The position numbers were made by a program, and so were the translations under genes. From assembly GCF_028553885.1 (NCBI RefSeq), contig NZ_CP067169.1, positions 620,001 through 684,000 of the forward strand: a DNA stretch of 64,000 bases. Direction: 5' to 3'. Positions 54,269 through 62,047 of this stretch are shown piece by piece; the stretch's first letter is position 1, and every line of letters starts with the position of its first letter. Under the pieces are notes generated by a model. That model ran no database searches and was not told the DNA's origin. It saw only the letters and a program-made list of their open reading frames with translations. The stretch is from Paracoccus aestuarii. GTDB taxonomy: Bacteria > Pseudomonadota > Alphaproteobacteria > Rhodobacterales > Rhodobacteraceae.

Positions 54269-55987
54269 TTACCACGAATAGGTCACGCCGATGCGGCCGC
54301 CGACCTGGTTCTGGGAAAAGCCATAGGTGATGCCGGCATCCATCTGGGTATTGTCGTTGAAACGATACCCCATCGACGCCGCCAGCGCCTGGCTGCCCTC
54401 GAAGCTGCCCAGCCCGGTCGACACGGCGAAGGTGCGGTCGGTCGGCACATAGGGGCTGTTCAGCGCCATGGCCATCGCGATGCCTTCCTTGTTGTTGTCG
54501 ATCTGGCGGCTCATCGCCTGGCTGCGCTGCTCCAGCGAGGACATGGTCTGGCCGATCGAGCGGTCCACGGCCAGGTTGCCCTGCGCGTCCGAGGTCACGA
54601 CGCCGACCGGCACGCCCTGGGCCGCGCGGCTGGCATCCGAGGCGATGCCCGTGGCGCGATAGGTGTTGGCGGCATTGCCCAGCACGAATTCATTCGTGCG
54701 GGTCGCCACCGCGCCCGCGCCGATCGCGGCCGAGTTGTCGGCCTGGGCCTGGGCCTGGTCGCCCATGGCGATGGCGCGTTCGCCCATGGCCATCGCCGCC
54801 TCGCCCACGGCGGTCGAGCGCACGCCCGTCGCCTGTGCCAGGTGTCCGAAGGCCTGGGCGCGTTCGGCCGTCGCCTCGGCGCGCCAGCCGATGGCCGTGG
54901 CCCCCGGTCCGCGCGCGATGGCCAGACCGCCCACGGCGGCGGTGGACTGGCCGTCGGCCTGGGTCATCTCGCCCACGGCCAGGGCGTCCTGGCCGCTGGC
55001 CATGGCCTCGTTGCCGATCGCGGTCGAGCGGTCGCCCGCGGCCATGCTCTGGTTGCCCAAGGCGATGGCGCGGTCGCCCGATGCCTCGGCGGCCTCGCCC
55101 ACGGCGGTCGAGCGGATGCCCGATGCGGTGGCCAGGTGACCGAAGGCCTGGGCGCGTTCGGCGGTGGCCATGGACTGCCAGCCGATGGCGGTCGCACCGG
55201 CACCCTCGGCGATCGATTCGCCGCCCACCGCGGTGGTGGACTGGCCGAGCGACTGCGCCTCGTCGCCGATGGCCAGGGCGTCGATGCCGTTGGCCACGGA
55301 TTCATTGCCGATCGCGGTCGAGAAATCGCTCTGGGCATCGGCATTCTCGCCCACGGCCAGGGACCGGATGCCCGATGCGGTGGCCAGGTGACCGAAGGCC
55401 TGGGCGCGTTCGGCGGTGGCCATGGACTGCCAGCCGATGGCAGTCGCACCCGCACCCTCAGCAATCGATTCGCCGCCCACCGCGGTGGTGGACTGGCCAA
55501 GCGATTGCGCCTCGTCGCCGATGGCCAGGGCGTCGATGCCGTTGGCGACGGATTCGTTGCCGATGGCGGTCGAGAAATCGCTCTGGGCATCGGCGGCCTC
55601 GCCCACGGCCAGCGAGCGTTCGCCTTGGGCGGTGGCCAGATGGCCGAGCGCCTGCGCGCGTTCCGCGGTCGCCTCGGCGCGCCAGCCGATGGCGGTGGCG
55701 CCGGGGCCTTCGGCAATGCTCAGCCCGCCGACGGCGGTGGTGGACGGTCCGGTGGTCGATGCCTCGGTCCCGATGGCCACGGCGTCGGTCGCGGTGACAT
55801 CCGTCACGGCGCCATTGCCGATCGCCACGGATTCGGGGCCCGCCGCGATGGCGGACGGGCCGCATTGCAGGGCATTCTCGCTGCTGCCCGCGCTGCAATC
55901 CTGCGCCATCGACAGGCCGGTGCCGGCCATCAGCGCGATCAGCGCCACGCCGGATGCCAAGGCGGCATCGGTCTTTCTGCGGATCAT
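54269..55987 (-). CDS. YadA-like trimeric autotransporter adhesin
   Basis: A 572-residue surface protein. A signal peptide (ASGVALIALMAGTGLSMAQ) is followed by ~400 residues of head repeats of the YadA type, with 14-16 residue units such as AIGNESVANGIDAL, AVGGESIAEGAGAT and ALGNQSMAAGDRST; each unit makes a turn of a left-handed beta-roll in the trimer. A neck/coil (SSLEQRSQAMSRQIDNNKEGIAMAMAL) and a four-strand membrane anchor ending in an aromatic residue (GGRIGVTYSW) close the chain. It has hardly any stalk. TAGGAAG supports the start. The small secreted protein gene follows. Confidence 0.93.
   Translation of the reverse strand: MIRRKTDAALASGVALIALMAGTGLSMAQDCSAGSSENALQCGPSAIAAGPESVAIGNGAVTDVTATDAVAIGTEASTTGPSTTAVGGLSIAEGPGATAIGWRAEATAERAQALGHLATAQGERSLAVGEAADAQSDFSTAIGNESVANGIDALAIGDEAQSLGQSTTAVGGESIAEGAGATAIGWQSMATAERAQAFGHLATASGIRSLAVGENADAQSDFSTAIGNESVANGIDALAIGDEAQSLGQSTTAVGGESIAEGAGATAIGWQSMATAERAQAFGHLATASGIRSTAVGEAAEASGDRAIALGNQSMAAGDRSTAIGNEAMASGQDALAVGEMTQADGQSTAAVGGLAIARGPGATAIGWRAEATAERAQAFGHLAQATGVRSTAVGEAAMAMGERAIAMGDQAQAQADNSAAIGAGAVATRTNEFVLGNAANTYRATGIASDASRAAQGVPVGVVTSDAQGNLAVDRSIGQTMSSLEQRSQAMSRQIDNNKEGIAMAMALNSPYVPTDRTFAVSTGLGSFEGSQALAASMGYRFNDNTQMDAGITYGFSQNQVGGRIGVTYSW
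55113..55616. repeat. Tandem duplication of 252 bp within the autotransporter gene
   Basis: Two direct copies, 55113-55364 and 55365-55616, differ at only about 14-16 positions by eye. Each encodes 84 residues, roughly six head units (…SLAVGE, DAQSDFST, ESVANGID and so on). No frame change results. Confidence 0.9.
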
Positions 55988-56108
55988 GTCTTCCTACTCG
56001 TTTCCGTTGGATGGGGCCAAGGGCGACCTCCGGAACGGGGGACGCGCGGGATGCGCGTTCGGATGCACAAATGATCAAGAAAATCTGATCGCGCGTGAAA
56101 ACCCGCGA

Positions 56109-56567
56109 TCAGTCGTCCACGACGTTCAGGATCTGGGGCAGGGCGGGGCAGGGCAGCAGCTGGTTGCCCGCCACATCGGCCAGCGTGTGATTGTGCAGGA
56201 AGACATAGACATGCGCCGAAAGGCTTTCCCACAGCCGGTTGGACAGGGTCTGGGCGCGCGACCCCGACACCCCGCCCGACGCGCCCGCGCCGACATGCAG
56301 GGCGCTGACGGTCTCGTCCACGGCCTCCAGCACCTCGGCGATGCGGATCGTCTCGGGGGTGCGGGCCAGGCGGTATCCGCCGCCCGGGCCGCGCACCGAG
56401 GTGACCAGCCCCGCGCGCCGCAGCCGCACGAAAAGCTGTTCCAGATAGGGCAGCGAGATGTCCTGCCTGCGCGAGATCTCGGACAGGGATGTCAGCTCAT
56501 CGCCCTTGGCGATGGCCAGGTCCGTCAGCGCGATGATCGCATAGCGCCCCTTGGTCGACAGTTTCAT
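56109..56567 (-). CDS. Rrf2/IscR-like regulator lacking the three-cysteine Fe-S motif
   Basis: A 152-residue winged-helix regulator. MKLSTKGRYAIIALTDLAIA, SLSEISRRQDISLPYLEQLFVRLRRAGLVTSVRGPGGGYRLAR is clearly IscR. In the place where IscR has three cysteines there is GAGASGGVSGSRAQTLSNRLW, with no Cys; one Cys is found near the end (LLPCPALPQ). Rhodobacter sphaeroides IscR is known to lack the canonical Cys set too and to bind its cluster differently. The iscS/suf genes that usually follow are absent here; the autotransporter gene comes next on the same strand. GGGGGGA supports the start. Confidence 0.9.
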   Translation of the reverse strand: MKLSTKGRYAIIALTDLAIAKGDELTSLSEISRRQDISLPYLEQLFVRLRRAGLVTSVRGPGGGYRLARTPETIRIAEVLEAVDETVSALHVGAGASGGVSGSRAQTLSNRLWESLSAHVYVFLHNHTLADVAGNQLLPCPALPQILNVVDD

Positions 56568-56768
56568 GGCCCGATCCCCCCTTTGCCCCGGCGCCCGCAT
56601 TGACGGGCGCGGTCGTGGCGGGCTATGCCCAGCCTGCATGTTTCTTGCCAAGCCGCCGCCGGCTGCCCAGATATATCGTCTAGAAGCCACGCGGCGACGC
56701 GTCAAGAAACCCCACCCGCGCCCGACGTTTTCCGTGACGCCATCCGCAATGCCCCGTGAAGGACACAC

Positions 56769-57431
56769 ATGCCCGAGCTGATTTTCCCCGGCCCCGAGGG
56801 CCGTCTCGAAGGCCGCTACCACCCCCAGCCCGGCAAGCCCGACGCGCCTATCGCCATCGTCCTGCATCCCCATCCGCAATATGGCGGGACGATGAACAAC
56901 CGCGTCGTCTACAATCTGCATTACGCGTTCCACAAGATGGGCTTCACGGTGATGCGCTTCAACTTCCGGGGCGTGGGCCGCAGCCAGGGCGAATTCGACC
57001 AAGGCATCGGCGAATTGTCGGATGCCGCATCGGCGCTGGACTACCTGCAGGCGATGAACCCCAATTCCAAGCATTGCTGGGTCGCGGGGTTCAGCTTCGG
57101 CGCCTGGATCGGGATGCAGCTGCTGATGCGCCGCCCCGAGATCACCGGCTTCGTCAGCGTCGCGCCCCCGGCCAACATGTATGATTTCAGCTTTCTGGCG
57201 CCCTGCCCGTCATCGGGTCTGATCGTGAACGGCACCGCCGACCGCGTGGCGCCCCCCAAGGACACCCATACCCTGGTCGGCAAGCTGCGCGAACAGAAGG
57301 GCATCACCATCACCCATGAGGAGATCGACGGCGCGGACCATTTCTTCCGCGACGACGAAACCCACATGAAGCCGATGATCGACCTGGTCCAGGGCTATGT
57401 CCGTCGCAGGCTGACCGAAAGCTCGCGGTGA
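56769..57431 (+). CDS. Alpha/beta hydrolase
   Basis: A 220-residue alpha/beta hydrolase of the small KANL3/Tex30-type family often called 'alpha/beta hydrolase' next to iscR in Rhodobacterales. Features are IAIVLHPHPQYGGTMNNRVVYNL, FNFRGVGRSQGEFDQG, the nucleophile elbow WVAGFSFGAWIGMQL, GTADRVAPPKD and the catalytic His near GADHFFRD. Substrate unknown. AAGGA seven bases before the ATG supports the start. Divergent from the IscR-like gene; the stop overlaps the next GTG start (GTGA). Confidence 0.92.
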   Translation: MPELIFPGPEGRLEGRYHPQPGKPDAPIAIVLHPHPQYGGTMNNRVVYNLHYAFHKMGFTVMRFNFRGVGRSQGEFDQGIGELSDAASALDYLQAMNPNSKHCWVAGFSFGAWIGMQLLMRRPEITGFVSVAPPANMYDFSFLAPCPSSGLIVNGTADRVAPPKDTHTLVGKLREQKGITITHEEIDGADHFFRDDETHMKPMIDLVQGYVRRRLTESSR

Positions 57432-58561
57432 GGCCCGCCGATCTGGACGCGGCCATAGGCTTTCTGTGCGAGGCGGATCGGCTGAAATCGGTCCGCCGCG
57501 CGAATGTCCTGATGGACCTGTCCCGCCCCGAGAACAGCGCCGAACACAGCTGGCACGTCGCGTTGCTGGCGTTGCTTTGCGGTGCGGGCGACCGGGCGAT
57601 CGCGATGATCCTGCTGCATGACCTGGTCGAGATCGACACGGGCGACCAGCCGATCCACCTGGATCACGACGCCCCCGCCCTGGCCGCGGCCGAGGATCGG
57701 GCCGCCGCGCGCCTGTTCGGCATGGCGCCGGGCGGCGATGCGCTGGCGGCGCTGTGGCGCGTCTTCGAGGCGCATGGCGATGCCGATGCCGTGCTGGCCA
57801 AGCGCATGGATCACGTCCAGCCGATCTTTCAGGTCCTGCTGTCGCCCCGCCCGATCCCCGACCATGTGGCCATCGTGCGCGACAACCTGGACCGGGGCCG
57901 CGCCGCGCGCATGGCGTCCGAATGGCCGGATGCGGTGGATGCCGCCCGCGCGCTGATGCGGGGCGACCGGCCCGCGGGGCCCATCGCCCCCGCCCTGGCC
58001 CTGATGGCCGAGGCCGACCGGCTGAAATCCGTCCTGCGCGCCAGCCGCCTGATCGACAACAGCCGGCGCGAGAACAGTGCCGAACACAGCTGGCATCTGG
58101 GGCTCTATGCGCTGGTGCTGGCGCCCTTGGCGGGGCCGGGGGTGGATGTCGGGCGCGTCATCCGCATGCTGCTGATCCATGACCTGGTCGAGATCGACGT
58201 GGGCGACGTGCCGCTGCATGCCGCGAACGGCACCGCCCATGCGGCACCCGAACGCCAGGCCGCCGAGGATCGCGCGGCGCGGCGTCTCTTCGGCCTGCTG
58301 CCGCCCGCGCAGGGGGACGGGCTGTTGGCGCTGTGGCGGGAATTCGAGGCGGCGCAAAGCCCGGATGCGGTCTTTGCCAAGGGGCTGGACCGGTGCCAGC
58401 CCGCCATCCAGAACCTGATGGGCGGCGGCCGGGGATGGGTGGAATTCGATGTGGGCCTGACCCAGGTGCAGGACCGCGTGGGGCCTGCGGTGCGGGCGGC
58501 GTCCGGGCCGCTCTGGGCCTGGCTGGACGACCGCCTGCAGCGGCATTTCGCGCCGGCCTGA
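57428..58561 (+). CDS. Protein with two tandem HD domains (YfbR/HDDC2-like)
   Basis: A 377-residue protein built of two homologous halves, each an HD-domain phosphohydrolase. Half 1 has RLKSVRRANVL, ENSAEHSWHVALLALL, ILLHDLVEIDTGD; half 2 has RLKSVLRASRLI, ENSAEHSWHLGLYAL, LLIHDLVEIDVGD. Both keep the H...HD...D metal ligands and the E-x-x-E/D-x residues, so both may be active. Single-domain relatives (HDDC2, YfbR) are 5'-deoxynucleotidases. The start is GTG, overlapping the hydrolase stop. Fusion of two copies is unusual. Confidence 0.9.
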   Translation: MRPADLDAAIGFLCEADRLKSVRRANVLMDLSRPENSAEHSWHVALLALLCGAGDRAIAMILLHDLVEIDTGDQPIHLDHDAPALAAAEDRAAARLFGMAPGGDALAALWRVFEAHGDADAVLAKRMDHVQPIFQVLLSPRPIPDHVAIVRDNLDRGRAARMASEWPDAVDAARALMRGDRPAGPIAPALALMAEADRLKSVLRASRLIDNSRRENSAEHSWHLGLYALVLAPLAGPGVDVGRVIRMLLIHDLVEIDVGDVPLHAANGTAHAAPERQAAEDRAARRLFGLLPPAQGDGLLALWREFEAAQSPDAVFAKGLDRCQPAIQNLMGGGRGWVEFDVGLTQVQDRVGPAVRAASGPLWAWLDDRLQRHFAPA

Positions 58562-58582
58562 CCCGGCCGGCGCGGGAGCCTG

Positions 58583-59716
58583 TCAGCCGACCAGGGCGTG
58601 GTCGTTTGCGGCGTGGCGTTCGGCCAGCTTGCGGACCTTGGGGCCGCGCGCCAGCGTCCGGGCCGGTGCGGGGGCCGCGTCCAGCAGGCCGGGGAACAGG
58701 GCCTCGATCTCGGCCACGGCATCGGGGCCGATGGCCTGCAGCGCCTGCCGCCCGGGATAGAGCGATTCCGTCGGCGCCCCGTTCGAGGTCAGGATGTGAT
58801 GCGCATCCAGCATCAGGTGGTGATAGGTGACGCCAGACAGGTCGTCATCCACCGACACGCCCGGCAGATCCGTCAGGTGCTTGGCCGGAACCAGCAGTTC
58901 CGTCGTGCCGAACATCCGCTCGGCGATGGCCGAGGAGACCAGGACCCGGTGCTGCGGCGACACGCGCAGCGCCGCCGAGGGCATCCCCACGCCGAGCGCG
59001 CCGGCCTCGATGCGGATCGGGCGCAGACGGTCGCCCGCCTGCAGGACCGCCGCCGGCACCGCGGAGGCACCGCACCAGCGCAGGGGCTGGGCGCCCGCGT
59101 CGCGGGTCATGACCATCATGCCGGGGCGCAGATCCTCGACCGCGACATCGCCCTGCGGCGTGCGGATCATGGTGCCGCCGGCAAAGCAGACGATTTGCAC
59201 GTCGTAGACGCTAGGACTGAACGAAACCTTCGCGGCGTATGTATTCGCAGGTAACGATGTCGCCGAGAGGATCTCTACGGACTGCAACTCGTTGATGCCG
59301 CTCCACGCAGCGACCTGATCCCGGGATGGGCGGAAAAACATGTCTCCGTTGTACATTTGGATCAAGACGCCCGTCTGCTGGACGACGCTGCCATCGGGCT
59401 GGGTCAATGCGTATCTGACCTGCATAAACCCAGTGATGGCCGTATATTTCGCCTGACCCGTCGCCGGATCGGCATAGGCCATCACGCTGTAGCCGTTCGG
59501 ATCATGTGTGTACGATGGCGCATAGGCGTATTCAGTTCCATACTGGGTCTGAATCTTGCGTTCCGATCCGAAAACGTCGACAGGTTTAATCTGGTCCGAT
59601 CCGAATGCCTTATACCCTACGATTCCGTTCGCTTCGTTCGTGGTCGCTGGCGTTCTCCAGTCCGAGTTTATCTGTGGTTGGTTGCCAAACCACATCCATG
59701 TGACCGAGCTGGACAT
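58583..59716 (-). CDS. Hint-domain protein
   Basis: A 377-residue protein. The C-terminal ~185 residues are a Hint (Hedgehog/intein) domain: VCFAGGTMIRTPQGDVAVEDLRPGMMVMTRD with the first-position Cys, LRVSPQHRVLV with the block B His, and HLMLDAHHILTSNGAPTESLYPG. The N-terminal ~190 residues (MSSSVTWMWFGNQPQ, YAYAPSYTHDPNGYSVMAY, RPSRDQVAAWSGINELQSVE) match nothing I know and use much lower-GC codons. Such proteins are common in Rhodobacterales and are thought to be exported; self-processing is possible. GAGGTG before the ATG at 59716 decides the start over a TTG at 59794. Confidence 0.86.
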   Translation of the reverse strand: MSSSVTWMWFGNQPQINSDWRTPATTNEANGIVGYKAFGSDQIKPVDVFGSERKIQTQYGTEYAYAPSYTHDPNGYSVMAYADPATGQAKYTAITGFMQVRYALTQPDGSVVQQTGVLIQMYNGDMFFRPSRDQVAAWSGINELQSVEILSATSLPANTYAAKVSFSPSVYDVQIVCFAGGTMIRTPQGDVAVEDLRPGMMVMTRDAGAQPLRWCGASAVPAAVLQAGDRLRPIRIEAGALGVGMPSAALRVSPQHRVLVSSAIAERMFGTTELLVPAKHLTDLPGVSVDDDLSGVTYHHLMLDAHHILTSNGAPTESLYPGRQALQAIGPDAVAEIEALFPGLLDAAPAPARTLARGPKVRKLAERHAANDHALVG

Positions 59717-59917
59717 ATGCACCTCAAAAGAAAAGCCCGCGCATGTCACCTTCGCGCCCTCAGGCAATAAATGCAAAAGTCGTAAGTCGACCAATTGAGT
59801 AGAATTTTACAGGTCAGCTTCGCGCCGCTTGGCATACAATCGCATACCGTCTTTTCAACAGGGCCGGATCGCGCTATGGGGGGGGCATTCGAAATCCAAT
59901 GCCAAAGGGGGACCCCC
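59717..59917. other. Intergenic region between the Hint gene and icd, with an imperfect direct repeat
   Basis: 201 bases, clearly AT-richer than the rest. Two similar ~30-base stretches (GTCACCTTCGCGCC...GGCA near 59745 and GTCAGCTTCGCGCC...GGCA near 59813) lie 68 bases apart. TACAAT at 59834 is a possible -10 for icd, without a clear -35. Confidence 0.4.
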
Positions 59918-61129
59918 ATGTCGAAGATCAAGGTCGCCAATCCCGTCGTCGAGCTTGACGGCGACGAGATGACGCGGATCATCTGGGACTTCATCAAGCA
60001 GAAGCTGATCCTGCCCTATCTGGACGTTGACCTGAAATACTATGATCTGGGCATTGAGGAGCGTGACCGCACCGACGACCAGATCACCGTGGACGCCGCC
60101 GAGGCGATCAAGAAATACGGCGTCGGCGTCAAATGCGCCACGATCACCCCCGACGAGCAGCGCGTCGAGGAATTCGGCCTGAAGAAAATGTGGCGTTCGC
60201 CCAACGGGACGATCCGCAACATCCTGGGCGGCGTGATCTTCCGCGAGCCGATCATCTGCAAGAATGTGCCCCGGCTGGTCCCGGGCTGGACGCAGCCGAT
60301 CATCGTCGGCCGCCACGCCTTCGGCGACCAGTACCGCGCCACCGACTTCCGCTTCCCGGGCGCCGGCAAGCTGACGATCAGGTTCGTGGGCGAGGATGGC
60401 GAGACGATCGAGCACGAGGTCTTCAACGCGCCCTCATCGGGCGTGACCATGGCAATGTACAACCTGGACGATTCGATCCGCGACTTCGCGCGCGCCTCGA
60501 TGAACTATGGCCTTTCGCGCGGCTATCCGGTCTATCTGTCGACCAAGAACACGATCATGAAGGCCTATGACGGCCGCTTCAAGGACATCTTCCAGGAGGT
60601 CTACGAGGCCGAGTTCGAGGACCAGTTCAAGAAAGCCGGCATCCACTACGAGCACCGCCTGATCGACGACATGGTGGCATCGGCGATGAAATGGTCGGGC
60701 GGCTATGTCTGGGCCTGCAAGAACTATGACGGCGACGTGCAGTCGGACACCGTCGCGCAGGGCTTCGGCTCGCTTGGCCTGATGACCTCGGTGCTGATGA
60801 CGCCGGACGGGAAGATCGTGGAATCCGAGGCCGCGCACGGCACCGTGACCCGCCACTACCGCGAGCATCAGAAGGGCAACGCGACCTCGACCAACTCGAT
60901 CGCGTCAATCTTTGCCTGGACGGGTGGTCTGAAGCACCGCGCCAAGCTGGACGACAATGCCGAGCTGATGCGCTTTGCCGAGACGCTGGAGAAGGTCACC
61001 GTGCAGGCGGTCGAGGACGGCCACATGACCAAGGACCTGGCGCTGCTGGTGGGTCCGGACCAGAAATGGCTGACCACCATGGGCTATCTCGAGAAGGTGG
61101 ACGAGTACCTGAACAAGGCTCTGAACTGA
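59918..61129 (+). CDS. icd: NADP-dependent isocitrate dehydrogenase
   Basis: Oxidative decarboxylation of isocitrate to 2-oxoglutarate in the TCA cycle. The 403-residue protein is of the eukaryote-like (type II) family typical for alphaproteobacteria: [20 protein letters not shown] at the start, [16 protein letters not shown], the substrate-binding [14 protein letters not shown], the metal-binding DDMVASAMK and the NADP loop [23 protein letters not shown] before the ATG supports the start. Single gene with terminator. Confidence 0.98.
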   Translation: MSKIKVANPVVELDGDEMTRIIWDFIKQKLILPYLDVDLKYYDLGIEERDRTDDQITVDAAEAIKKYGVGVKCATITPDEQRVEEFGLKKMWRSPNGTIRNILGGVIFREPIICKNVPRLVPGWTQPIIVGRHAFGDQYRATDFRFPGAGKLTIRFVGEDGETIEHEVFNAPSSGVTMAMYNLDDSIRDFARASMNYGLSRGYPVYLSTKNTIMKAYDGRFKDIFQEVYEAEFEDQFKKAGIHYEHRLIDDMVASAMKWSGGYVWACKNYDGDVQSDTVAQGFGSLGLMTSVLMTPDGKIVESEAAHGTVTRHYREHQKGNATSTNSIASIFAWTGGLKHRAKLDDNAELMRFAETLEKVTVQAVEDGHMTKDLALLVGPDQKWLTTMGYLEKVDEYLNKALN

Positions 61130-61139
61130 TCCAAGGGGG

Positions 61140-61165
61140 AGGCCGGGCATGCGCCCGGCCTTCTT
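61140..61165 (+). terminator. Terminator of icd
   Basis: An 8-9-bp stem GGCCGGGC / GCCCGGCC with a 4-base loop ATGC, followed by TTCTT, 11 bases after the icd stop. Confidence 0.8.
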
Positions 61166-61175
61166 GCCTCCGGCG

Positions 61176-61224
61176 GGGGTATTTCGGCAACGGAGAGGCG
61201 CATTCTCCGTTGCCGAAATACCCC
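61176..61224. repeat. REP-like long palindrome with 21-bp perfect arms
   Basis: Arms 61176-61196 and 61204-61224 (GGGGTATTTCGGCAACGGAGA and its complement) are perfect over 21 bases with a 7-base loop GGCGCAT. Two more short hairpins follow directly: ATCGCC-GAA-GGCGAT (61231-61245) and GGGGG-CTGG-CCCCC (61246-61259). The preceding GCCTCCGGCGGGGGTATTT is a motif I recall as recurring after genes in Rhodobacterales. Confidence 0.85.
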
Positions 61225-61315
61225 GGGGGAATCGCCGAAGGCGATGGGGGCTGGCCCCCTTTCTTCGCAAGCCGACCTGCGCTATTGCGATGCCATCCCA
61301 TACAGGAGCCCTGCG

Positions 61316-61984
61316 ATGAAAGCCGCCGTCATCACCTTTCCCGGATCAAACTGCGACCGCGACCTGGCGGTGGCGCTGAGCCAGGCGGGGGCCGATGTGA
61401 CCCGCATCTGGCACAAGGATGACGCGCTGCCCGACGGGATCGACCTGGTCGCGGTGCCGGGCGGGTTCTCGTTCGGGGATTACCTGCGCTGCGGTGCCAT
61501 CGCGGCGCAGTCGCCCATTGCGGGCGCGCTGCGCGCCCATGCGGAACGGGGCGGCTACATGATCGGGATCTGCAACGGCTTTCAGGTCCTGACCGAGCTG
61601 GGCGTGCTGCCCGGCGCGCTGATGCGCAACACCGGGCTGACCTTTCTGTGCAAGCCGGCCACCCTGCGGGTCGAGACGCGTGACAGCGCCTTCACCGCCG
61701 GATACGCGGCGGGCCAGGTGATCACCGTGCCCGTCGCCCATCACGACGGCAACTACCAGATCGCACCCGAGGGCCTGGAGGCGCTGCGGGCCGAGGATCG
61801 GGTCGCCTTCACCTATGCGCCTGCCGTCAACGGATCGGTCGCCGATATCGCCGGGGTGCTGTCGGCCAACCGCCGGGTGCTGGGGATGATGCCCCATCCG
61901 GAACGTGCGGCCGATCCGGCGACCGGCGGGACCGATGGCGCGGCGCTGTTCCGGGGCCTGGTGCAGGGCCTGGCCACGGCCTGA
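61316..61984 (+). CDS. purQ: Phosphoribosylformylglycinamidine synthase, glutaminase subunit
   Basis: Supplies ammonia from glutamine for step four of purine synthesis, with PurL and PurS. The 222-residue class I glutaminase has AVITFPGSNCDRDLA, VPGGFSFGDYLRCGAIAA, the nucleophile Cys in GICNGFQVL and the HPE triad end MMPHPERAADP. CAGGAG seven bases before the ATG fixes the start. purS and purL, often adjacent, are not seen; a TTG-started sensor kinase gene follows after 63 bases. Confidence 0.96.
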   Translation: MKAAVITFPGSNCDRDLAVALSQAGADVTRIWHKDDALPDGIDLVAVPGGFSFGDYLRCGAIAAQSPIAGALRAHAERGGYMIGICNGFQVLTELGVLPGALMRNTGLTFLCKPATLRVETRDSAFTAGYAAGQVITVPVAHHDGNYQIAPEGLEALRAEDRVAFTYAPAVNGSVADIAGVLSANRRVLGMMPHPERAADPATGGTDGAALFRGLVQGLATA

Positions 61985-62047
61985 CTTGAGCCGCGCGGCC
62001 ATTGGCCTTAGATTGCGCGGATCGGATCAGGCGGGACGGACCCGGCA

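Noticed and set aside
54700..55700. Regularly spaced repeats that might be taken for a CRISPR array
   Set aside because: They are coding head repeats of the autotransporter, in frame, without unique spacers and without cas genes.
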